The notes under the pieces were generated by a model that was not told the origin of the DNA, did not search any database, and worked only from the letters and a program-made list of their open reading frames with translations. Made by a program: the position numbers and the translations under genes. A stretch of 8,543 nucleotides of DNA. Source: an uncultured Collinsella sp. GTDB taxonomy: Bacteria > Actinomycetota > Coriobacteriia > Coriobacteriales > Coriobacteriaceae. Shown here piece after piece: positions 1 to 5,611 of the stretch; position 1 is the first letter of the stretch; each line of letters begins with the position of its first letter. The DNA is taken from positions 1-8,543 of the forward strand of contig CABUMZ010000083.1 of assembly GCA_902492825.1 (NCBI GenBank). The letters run 5' to 3'.

Positions 1-841
1 TTGCCTTGATCTCGAGCATCTGCTTTTTGATGAGCAGTGCGGCGATCTTGGTGCCAAGCGAAGCCATAAAGGCACCCTTGAGCTCTTGCAGCAAAAACTT
101 AGCGGCGCCCTCGGTTGCCTTGAGCGCGATGTTGCCCGACATGCCATCGGCAACGACAACGTCAAAGTTGCCCGAGGTCAGGTCGGTACCCTCGCAGTTG
201 CCCACAAAACCGGGAACGGCGGCCTTCATGGCAGGGAAGCACGCCTTGGTAAAGTTGGAGCCCTTCTCATCCTCGGTGCCGTTGCCGAGCAGACCGACGC
301 GGGGATGCTCAATACCCAGGACGACGCGCGCATAGGCGCTACCCATCTGGGCAAAACGCACCATGTCGTCAACCTCGACATCGGGGTTGGCGCCCATGTC
401 GCACAGAACCGTCAAGCCGCCGGCGCGGTTGGGCAATGCATTGGTGAGGCACGGACGCACCGGCTGCTTCTTGCCCTCGGCCTGATACCTAAAGGGCGTC
501 ACATAGGCGGTAGCGGCAGCGGTCATGGCGCCGGTGGAGCCGGCAGAGAAGAACGCATCCGCGTTACCCTTCTTGATAGCGCGGCAGGCAAGCACGATCG
601 AAGACTTGCGCTTGGTCATCACGGCTCGAATGGGATCGTCATCCATGGCGATGACATCGGGCGCCTCCAAGGCCTCAACGCGAGCGTGAGCCGCGGCAAA
701 GGGGTTCACGATCTCTGCAGGACCGACGGCCAGGACCTCGATATCGGGATCCGCCGCAAGCGCCGCCTCGATACCGTCGAGGACGACCTGAGGCTTCTCG
801 TCTCCGCCCACAACGTCTACACAAACGCGAACGTTACTCAT
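1..841 (-). CDS. plsX: Phosphate acyltransferase PlsX, 3' end outside window
   Basis: PlsX converts acyl-ACP and inorganic phosphate into acyl-phosphate, the acyl donor for PlsY at the first step of phosphatidic acid synthesis. It is a peripheral membrane enzyme. The first 280 residues are present; family members are usually about 330-345 long, so some 50-60 residues lie beyond position 1. Family motifs seen in order: VGGD near residues 11-14, DDDPIRAVMTKRKSS at 67-81, SAGSTGAM at 99-106, CDMGANPDV at 147-155, VGLLGNGTEDEKG at 182-194, GFVGNCEG at 211-218 and DVVVADGMSGN at 227-237. The start is the ATG at 841, which has AGGAG 7 nt upstream; the in-frame ATG at 847 would have only one base of spacing. 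The usual AMGGD signature reads VVGGD here. The gene lies 87 nt downstream of rpmF, as in many bacteria, but a terminator-like hairpin separates them. Identification is very sure. Confidence 0.96.
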   Translation of the reverse strand, partial: MSNVRVCVDVVGGDEKPQVVLDGIEAALAADPDIEVLAVGPAEIVNPFAAAHARVEALEAPDVIAMDDDPIRAVMTKRKSSIVLACRAIKKGNADAFFSAGSTGAMTAAATAYVTPFRYQAEGKKQPVRPCLTNALPNRAGGLTVLCDMGANPDVEVDDMVRFAQMGSAYARVVLGIEHPRVGLLGNGTEDEKGSNFTKACFPAMKAAVPGFVGNCEGTDLTSGNFDVVVADGMSGNIALKATEGAAKFLLQELKGAFMASLGTKIAALLIKKQMLEIKA

Positions 842-848
842 ATACATG

Positions 849-853
849 CTCCT
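849..853 (-). promoter_or_regulatory. plsX ribosome binding site
   Basis: AGGAG on the minus strand, 7 nt before the ATG at 841. It decides between two in-frame ATG codons (841 and 847). It begins only five bases after the last U of the upstream terminator-like hairpin, so a transcript ending at that hairpin would lack this site. Confidence 0.8.
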
Positions 854-858
854 TATAC

Positions 859-888
859 AAAAATGGCCGACTCATTGAGCCGGCCATT
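859..888 (-). terminator. Intrinsic terminator or attenuator between rpmF and plsX
   Basis: On the minus strand AATGGCCG (888-881) pairs perfectly with CGGCCATT (869-862). An inner CTC/GAG extension lies beyond one mismatch and closes a three-base loop. The hairpin is followed immediately by TTTTT (863-859, the first bases shared with the stem) and then G. The plus-strand reading has no T run, so the element works on minus-strand transcripts. It sits in the rpmF-plsX gap and would cut most transcripts after rpmF. Two smaller dyads lie just upstream (892-905, GTTCC/GGAAC; 919-934, GAGTA/TACTC). Whether termination is regulated cannot be told from sequence. Confidence 0.75.
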
Positions 889-928
889 GTGGTTCCAGTT
901 GGAACGGCATCGCATCCAGAGTATACAG

Positions 929-1108
929 TTACTCGGTAACGATGACCTCGCGGTCCTTGTAGAAACCGCAGCTGGGGCACACGTGGTGCGGGAGCTTGAC
1001 AGCGCCGCAACGGGGGCACGTGGACTGAGCCGCAGCCGAGATCTTCATGTTGGCGGAACGGCGGGTGTGAGTGCGGATACGACCCTGCTTTTGTTTAGGT
1101 ACGGGCAT
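929..1108 (-). CDS. rpmF: 50S ribosomal protein L32
   Basis: L32 is a small protein of the large ribosomal subunit. The product is 59 residues, the normal size, and begins MPVPKQKQGRIRTHTRR, matching the basic N-terminus of the family. A zinc ribbon of the four-cysteine type is visible: C31-P-R-C34 and C44-P-S-C47. This is therefore the zinc-binding form rather than the cysteine-free paralogue some bacteria induce under zinc limitation. The start ATG at 1108 is preceded by AAGGAAGG at 1121-1114, 5 nt away. It follows yceD by 64 nt and precedes plsX, the classic yceD-rpmF-plsX order. The gene is short and is hidden among longer shadow frames on both strands. Confidence 0.97.
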   Translation of the reverse strand: MPVPKQKQGRIRTHTRRSANMKISAAAQSTCPRCGAVKLPHHVCPSCGFYKDREVIVTE

Positions 1109-1172
1109 AGTGACCTTCCTTATGAACTATCCAGTGTGGCGATTACGCGCAAGTAGCGATACTACCACAGTT

Positions 1173-1727
1173 TTACTCGTCAAGCTTGAGATTCTTCAAT
1201 GCTGCAAATGGATTTTCCGTGGCAGCGGCCCATTCGGCCTCTGCTTGAGCGGCACAATCGCATTGCTCGACGTTGAGATTGATGCCGCACGTGGGGCATA
1301 GGCCGCGGCAATCGGGCTTGCACAGGACAACGAACGGCGTGTCCATGACGACCGCGTCGTTGATGGGCTCACCCAAATCGACGATGCGATCCTCGCCCAG
1401 CAGCTCGTAGCCGTCTTCGTAGGCCTCGGGATCCTCGGGCTCGTTAAAGAGATAGAATTCCTCGATCTCACCGGCAATATCAAACGAAGCGGGCTCAAGA
1501 CAACGGTCACACTCACCGGTTGCGTGCGCGCGTACCATGCCCGTGAGCAAGACACCGGTGCCGGCATTGGTAAAGACCACGTCGTAGTCAATGCCATCCT
1601 GCAGCTGGTACTCCTTCTCGCCCACCGTATAGGTGGCGACATCGACCTTACCGGTCAGCGGATACGAGTCTCCGGGAAACTCGAGCTGCTCGGAAAGATC
1701 GACGGTAACGCTCGGGAACTCAGCCAT
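1173..1727 (-). CDS. yceD: YceD/DUF177 family protein
   Basis: This is a 184-residue member of the DUF177 (YceD) family, almost always encoded directly upstream of rpmF. Members are linked to 23S rRNA accumulation or ribosome assembly, but the biochemical role is unsettled. Visible features: a CDRC pair at residues 73-76 within the usual 'ECDRCLEP' segment; a C-terminal cysteine cluster (C136, C140, C144, C147, C156, C158) containing RGLCPTCGINLN at 141-152, the most diagnostic family motif; and a terminal NPFAALKNLK at 172-181. The cysteines could bind zinc. The start chosen is the ATG at 1727, which overlaps the upstream TAA by one base (TAATG). This indicates translational coupling, since no good ribosome binding site precedes it. 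An in-frame ATG at 1778 would add 17 residues of unlikely, arginine-rich sequence inside the upstream gene. Confidence 0.93.
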   Translation of the reverse strand: MAEFPSVTVDLSEQLEFPGDSYPLTGKVDVATYTVGEKEYQLQDGIDYDVVFTNAGTGVLLTGMVRAHATGECDRCLEPASFDIAGEIEEFYLFNEPEDPEAYEDGYELLGEDRIVDLGEPINDAVVMDTPFVVLCKPDCRGLCPTCGINLNVEQCDCAAQAEAEWAAATENPFAALKNLKLDE

Positions 1728-2224
1728 TACCACTGACCATTCTGCTGGGCGGCACCCTCGTTGAGTTGCTGACGGCAACGGGTGACGGTGCCGGTCAGGC
1801 TCTTGAGGTTCTCCTCGAGGTGCGTAAAGACCTGCTCGGCGTAATCCTCGGCGGCATAGCGCGTCTCGCGCTCATACTGCTGGGCACGGTCGCGAATATC
1901 GTCGGCCTGCTGCTGCGCTAAGCGGACGATCTCCTGCTCACCGGCAATGGTGAGGGCCTGCTGCTGAGCATCGGCGATGATAGAATCGGCCTGAGCGGCG
2001 GCGGAAGCCATAAGCTCCTCGCGCTCCTTGAGGATACGGCGGGACTTCTGCCATTCCTCGGGATAGCTCATGCGGATCTCGTCGAGGATGTTAAAGAAGA
2101 CGTCAGCGTCGATAACCTTCATCTGGGCGTTCTTGCCGAACGGCGTCTTAGCCTCTTCGATGAGCCCCTCGAGCTCGTCGACAAGACTCACGATCCTGTC
2201 GCCAGGAAAATTCTCGCCCGGCAT
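1727..2224 (-). CDS. DivIVA/SepIVA-like coiled-coil protein
   Basis: The product is a 165-residue, highly charged, Gln/Ala-rich protein. Residues 10-26 (IVSLVDELEGLIEEAKT), then VIDADVFFNILDEIRMSYPEE (37-57), then a long predicted coiled coil (about 58-145, repeated 'QADSIIADAQQQA'-like heptads) match from memory the layout of mycobacterial SepIVA (Rv2927c). That protein is a DivIVA-domain protein required for cell elongation or division, whose gene also neighbours a DUF177 gene. This version is shorter (SepIVA is about 245 residues) and lacks most of the repeated coiled coil. The start ATG at 2224 has AAAGGAG 5 nt upstream; an in-frame ATG at 2248 would lie upstream of that site. No membrane segment is seen, so it is probably cytoplasmic or membrane-peripheral. 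Automatic pipelines may call it an ATP synthase b-subunit-like protein because of the coiled coil; the neighbours give no support for that. Function is inferred. Confidence 0.75.
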   Translation of the reverse strand: MPGENFPGDRIVSLVDELEGLIEEAKTPFGKNAQMKVIDADVFFNILDEIRMSYPEEWQKSRRILKEREELMASAAAQADSIIADAQQQALTIAGEQEIVRLAQQQADDIRDRAQQYERETRYAAEDYAEQVFTHLEENLKSLTGTVTRCRQQLNEGAAQQNGQW

Positions 2225-2229
2225 CCGGT

Positions 2230-2236
2230 CTCCTTT
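2230..2236 (-). promoter_or_regulatory. Ribosome binding site of the SepIVA-like gene
   Basis: AAAGGAG on the minus strand, 5 nt before the ATG at 2224. It fixes the start at 2224 rather than the upstream in-frame ATGs at 2239 and 2248. The strong site suggests independent translation initiation after the gap that follows coaD. Confidence 0.85.
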
Positions 2237-2284
2237 CATAGGTAACATATCATCGTGTTAGTTTACCACATGCCACCAGGCATT

Positions 2285-2310
2285 AAAAAACGTCACGAAA
2301 AGCGATGTTT
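2285..2310 (-). terminator. Weak terminator-like hairpin overlapping the coaD stop
   Basis: On the minus strand AAACATCGC (2310-2302) can pair with GTGACGTTT (2296-2288). The nine-position stem has one A.C mismatch, one G.U pair and a TTTTC loop, and is followed by TTTAATG. The stem includes the coaD stop codon. The T run is six long, but three of the bases are in the stem. It may partly separate the recG-rsmD-coaD run from the SepIVA-like gene downstream. I could not find a convincing promoter in the 68-nt gap, so read-through is likely. Confidence 0.4.
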
Positions 2311-2790
2311 GAGCGCCTTGACCACATTGGGCGGAACAAAATTAGAGACGTCGCTGCCGAGCGAGGCAATCTGGCGAACCACCGAGCTCGAGATATAGCC
2401 GTACTGCGGCGCACTCATGACAAAGATGGACTCCAGCTCGTTATCCAGGCGGTAGTTGAGGTCGGCCTGCTGCAGCTCGTACTCAAAGTCGGTCATGGCA
2501 CGCAGACCCTTGACCACGGCTCCCGCTCCCTGTTCGCGGGCAAAATCGACCAAGAGGCCGGTGAAGGGCAGCACCTCGACGCCGTCAATATCACCGAGCG
2601 CTTCACGGGCCAGCGCCACGCGCTCGTCGAGCATAAACGTGGTGCCGACGCCGTTTTTGCCCTGCGACTCGGCAACGGCCACGATCACGCTGGGAAAGAT
2701 GCGGCGGGCGCGGCGGATGACGTCGATATGGCCAAACGTGATGGGATCGAAGGTGCCCGGGACGATTACGCGGTTGATGGTGTCATTCAT
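2293..2790 (-). CDS. coaD: Phosphopantetheine adenylyltransferase (PPAT)
   Basis: CoaD transfers AMP from ATP to 4'-phosphopantetheine to make dephospho-CoA, the penultimate step of coenzyme A synthesis in the cytoplasm. The product has 165 residues, the normal size. The nucleotidyltransferase signature GTFDPITFGHIDVI occupies residues 12-25, with the catalytic TxGH at 18-21. KGLR at 94-97 corresponds to the usual RGLR of the substrate-binding region, followed by DFEYELQQADLN (101-112). ISSSVVR is at 133-139 and SDVSNFVPPNVVKAL at 146-160; all are family hallmarks. The start ATG at 2790 overlaps the 3' end of rsmD by 8 nt and has GGAGG just upstream, inside rsmD. A longer in-frame extension to 2877 lies wholly within rsmD and has no family resemblance. 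The rsmD-coaD pairing is widespread in bacteria. Confidence 0.97.
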   Translation of the reverse strand: MNDTINRVIVPGTFDPITFGHIDVIRRARRIFPSVIVAVAESQGKNGVGTTFMLDERVALAREALGDIDGVEVLPFTGLLVDFAREQGAGAVVKGLRAMTDFEYELQQADLNYRLDNELESIFVMSAPQYGYISSSVVRQIASLGSDVSNFVPPNVVKALKHRFS

Positions 2791-3427
2791 GGGCGTCCTC
2801 CAAAGGCGCATCCTCGTCATTGTCGCTGTCGTCGGCATTGTCGGCCCCGTTCGTGGCCGACCAGCGCAGCAAGTCAACCGAAGTTATGCCGTAGCGCTTC
2901 TCGCGCACGGTCTCAAAACCGGTCGGGTGAGCGCCCGTATCGGCCGCGGCGTGCTCAAAGAGCGCGTAGGCGCCCTGCGCCAGCAAGCCTTGCTGAGCTA
3001 GGTTCTGTAGCAGCTCCTCGACCGGCTCGGCGCCAAAAGCATAAGGCGGGTCGAGCAGGACCAGGTCAAAGGGACCGCCCGGCACGCGGCCGTGCGAGGC
3101 GCTTGCCAGCACGTCACCCGTAACCACGCGCCAACGCGCACGGTCACGGCAGAGTGACTCGATATTCTTGGTAATGAGCCGCGCGGCATTCCGATCGATC
3201 TCGAACGTGGTGAGCGAGCGAGCACCGCGCGAGAGCATCTCGATACCCAAGGCGCCGGAGCCGCCAAAGGCATCCAGCACGCGGACCTCGTCCAGATCGA
3301 AGTCGAATGCCGACATGACCATAGATGCGCACGCCTCGCGCACGCGATCGGTCGTGGGGCGGGTGACATCGCGACCACGGGGCTCCTCGATCTTACGACC
3401 GCGCCATTCGCCGCCGATGATTCTCAT
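2783..3427 (-). CDS. rsmD: 16S rRNA (guanine-N2)-methyltransferase RsmD
   Basis: RsmD methylates G966 (E. coli numbering) of 16S rRNA in the small subunit, using S-adenosylmethionine. The product is 214 residues. Its N-terminus MRIIGGEWRGRKIE and the RPTTDRVREA block at 23-32 are typical. SAM-binding motif I is LDAFGGSGALGIEMLSRGA at 51-69 (DLFAGSGALG is more usual). The acidic post-I motif is FEID at 75-78, and the catalytic DPPY is at 126-129. The last 20 or so residues are rich in Asp, Asn and Glu and go beyond the usual enzyme length (about 185-200). This acidic tail runs over the coaD ribosome binding site and start, so it may reflect selection on the overlap rather than on the protein. 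The start ATG at 3427 overlaps the recG stop as ATGA (4 nt), which points to translational coupling. Confidence 0.95.
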   Translation of the reverse strand: MRIIGGEWRGRKIEEPRGRDVTRPTTDRVREACASMVMSAFDFDLDEVRVLDAFGGSGALGIEMLSRGARSLTTFEIDRNAARLITKNIESLCRDRARWRVVTGDVLASASHGRVPGGPFDLVLLDPPYAFGAEPVEELLQNLAQQGLLAQGAYALFEHAAADTGAHPTGFETVREKRYGITSVDLLRWSATNGADNADDSDNDEDAPLEDAHE

Positions 3428-5601
3428 CCTCCGCTGACCTCCTTAAAGATGTGTCGATACCGCATGGCGACTGCATCGCGCAAGGGGCGCGTCGCCACGG
3501 AGTCAAGGTTGCAAGCATACCGCAAGAGATCGACCGCGTCCAAATGGGCCCATTCGATAAGGTCCTCATCGGCATCCAGGTCCACAAAGCGCAAGGTCAC
3601 GCCACCGTGCTGACGGTACCCCAGGATTTCGCCCTCGTGACGCAGACGCAGGTCCATCTGGGCAAGCGTAAAGCCGTCCGAGGTCTTTTCGAGCGACTGG
3701 AGACGGTCTTGTGCCGCCGATGCGCCGCCGTTGCCCTTGGAGTGCGTCATGACCAGGCACGTGCCCGACACACTGCCACGGCCCACGCGGCCGCGCAGCT
3801 GGTGCAGGGCAGCCAATCCAAAGCGCTCGCCGTTCTCGATGACCATGACGGTGGCGTTAGGCACGTCGACGCCCACCTCGACCACCGTAGTCGAGACGAG
3901 CACGTCAATCTCGCCACGCTTGAAGGCATCGATAACCTGGTCCTTCTCCCCCGCCGGCATGCGGCCGTGAAGGCGCTCGACGGTAAGCCCCGGCAACGCA
4001 AGACGCAGTCGGTCGAGCTCGGTTGCCGTATCGTGCAGCGGCACGGGGACGGTTACGCGGCCCTCGTCGTCGCGAGCAATACCGGGCACGTCTTCCAGCT
4101 CATCGGCCGAGTCACTCGGCTCCACGAGCGGACAAATCACGTAGGCCTGCTGACCCTTTTCATGCGCCTCGCGGATGGCGCCATAGGCGAGGTCACGGCT
4201 CGACTCGGTGAGCACGCGTGTCGTCACGCCAGCACCAGGGACGGGCCGATGGCGAATGATGCTCGTGTCCAGATCGCCGTAGACCGAAAGCGCCAGCGTA
4301 CGCGGGATGGGCGTCGCCGTCATAACGAGCAGATCGGCACCCGGCCCCTTCGCGCGCAGGGCGTTGCGTTGGCCCACACCAAACCGGTGCTGTTCATCGA
4401 TGACCACGAGCGACAGATGCTTGAACGCAACGTTATCCGAAAGAACCGCGTGGGTGCCAAAGAGCACGTCAAGCTCGCCCGATTCCAGCTGTGCATGGAT
4501 GCGCTCGCGCGCTGCGGCCGGCGTGGCACCCGTCAGAAGTGCCCAGGACATGCCGGCCTGCGAGAGCAGAGGGCCGGTCTTATCGGCATATTGGCGCGCC
4601 AGCACGCCCGTGGGCGCCATAACGCAGGCCTGCGTGCCGCTATCGGCAGCCACAGCCAGCGCGCAGGCGGCAACGGCGGTCTTACCGGTACCGACATCGC
4701 CCAGCAGCAGACGGTTCATCACGCGCCCGCCATCGCACATGTCATGCAGGATGTCTTGGAATGCGGCCTCCTGCTCGTCGCTCAGCGAAAACGGAAGGGC
4801 CTGTTTAAGCGCGCCCAGATGCTCGCCCGCAGTGTGGGCATAGGGCACCACATCGACCAGGCCGCCGTCGTTGCGCAGACGCAGCGCCAGCTGCAGGTAG
4901 AGGCACTCCTCGTAGGCAAGACGCCGGCGTGCGATGTCGCGCTCAGCCATGCTCGAGGGAAAGTGGATCGAACGCAACGCGCGGGCATTGCTCATGAGCT
5001 TCCGCTTTGCGCGCAGCGGCGCGGGAATCGGATCGAACGGATTGCCGACGACCTCGAGCGCGCCGCTTACGATGCGGCGCATCCACGCCTGGCTCACGCC
5101 ATCACTCACGTAATGGACCGGCAGGATGGTGCCTGCGGCACGCCCGTCCTCGAGCTTTTCAAAGTGCGGCGAGGCCATCTGCTTAAAGCCGTAGGCAAAC
5201 TCGACCTTGCCCATCACGGCCAGGCGGTCGCCCTGCTTAAGCTGCTGGGCAATCCAGGGCTGGCGGAAAAAGGCGACCTGCAGCACGCCCGTCTCGTCAA
5301 CAAGCGAGACCTCGGTCACCTGCATGCGCGGACGCGGCTGCTTTTGGACGATACGGTCGACCGTGGCGATGATGGTGCACACGGTACCGATGGGCGCCAT
5401 CTCGATAGACCAAGAACGGGTAAAGTCGAGGTATCGATGAGGGATATGGAGAAGGAGGTCCCCCACCGTCCGAATTCCCAGACGGCGAAGGGCCTCCTCA
5501 CGTTTACCCGAAACATATTTGAGTCGCGCGATATCCTCGTCGAGCGCATTGCTCTGGGCAAAGCGCTCCGAGACGCGCGGCACGGAGCACAGCTCGGACA
5601 T
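3424..5601 (-). CDS. recG: ATP-dependent DNA helicase RecG
   Basis: RecG is a superfamily 2 motor that remodels stalled replication forks and branched recombination intermediates. The product is 725 residues, within the usual range. Order seen: an N-terminal helical segment with SGKREEALRRLGIRTVGDLL (31-50); the wedge or OB-fold domain (about 70-150); helicase domain 1 with Walker A GDVGTGKT (301-308), DEQHRFGVGQR (402-412) and MTATPIPRTLALS (427-439); helicase domain 2 with RLHGRMPAGEK (543-553), STTVVEVGVDVPNA (570-583), IENGERFGLAALHQLRGRVGRG (588-609); and the C-terminal translocation region DGFTLAQMDLRLR (642-654). The following segment reads HEGEILGYRQHG (655-666) where Bacillota and Proteobacteria have GPG...TRQSG. 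This is closer to what I recall for actinobacterial RecG. The ATG at 5601 lies 10 nt after the fakA-like stop with no clear ribosome binding site, so translation is probably coupled. The gene appears intact. Confidence 0.97.
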   Translation of the reverse strand: MSELCSVPRVSERFAQSNALDEDIARLKYVSGKREEALRRLGIRTVGDLLLHIPHRYLDFTRSWSIEMAPIGTVCTIIATVDRIVQKQPRPRMQVTEVSLVDETGVLQVAFFRQPWIAQQLKQGDRLAVMGKVEFAYGFKQMASPHFEKLEDGRAAGTILPVHYVSDGVSQAWMRRIVSGALEVVGNPFDPIPAPLRAKRKLMSNARALRSIHFPSSMAERDIARRRLAYEECLYLQLALRLRNDGGLVDVVPYAHTAGEHLGALKQALPFSLSDEQEAAFQDILHDMCDGGRVMNRLLLGDVGTGKTAVAACALAVAADSGTQACVMAPTGVLARQYADKTGPLLSQAGMSWALLTGATPAAARERIHAQLESGELDVLFGTHAVLSDNVAFKHLSLVVIDEQHRFGVGQRNALRAKGPGADLLVMTATPIPRTLALSVYGDLDTSIIRHRPVPGAGVTTRVLTESSRDLAYGAIREAHEKGQQAYVICPLVEPSDSADELEDVPGIARDDEGRVTVPVPLHDTATELDRLRLALPGLTVERLHGRMPAGEKDQVIDAFKRGEIDVLVSTTVVEVGVDVPNATVMVIENGERFGLAALHQLRGRVGRGSVSGTCLVMTHSKGNGGASAAQDRLQSLEKTSDGFTLAQMDLRLRHEGEILGYRQHGGVTLRFVDLDADEDLIEWAHLDAVDLLRYACNLDSVATRPLRDAVAMRYRHIFKEVSGG

Positions 5602-5611
5602 GGGCAGTTGC

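Noticed and set aside
86..1156. A 356-codon plus-strand frame opposite plsX and rpmF
   Set aside because: It crosses three features on the other strand and shows no domain; it is a shadow frame.
1150..1183. TTGACG (1183-1178, minus) as the -35 of an rpmF promoter
   Set aside because: The only -10-like hexamer nearby (TAGTAT) is 13 nt away, too close; at 16-18 nt there is no acceptable match.
2225..2292. Partial dyad and possible promoter in the coaD to SepIVA-like gap (GGTAAAC...GTTACC)
   Set aside because: The arms match imperfectly and no -10/-35 pair with normal spacing could be found; read-through from coaD is as likely.
2305..3123. A plus-strand frame opposite coaD and rsmD
   Set aside because: Its arginine- and proline-rich end is typical of out-of-frame GC-rich coding DNA, and coaD and rsmD are certain.
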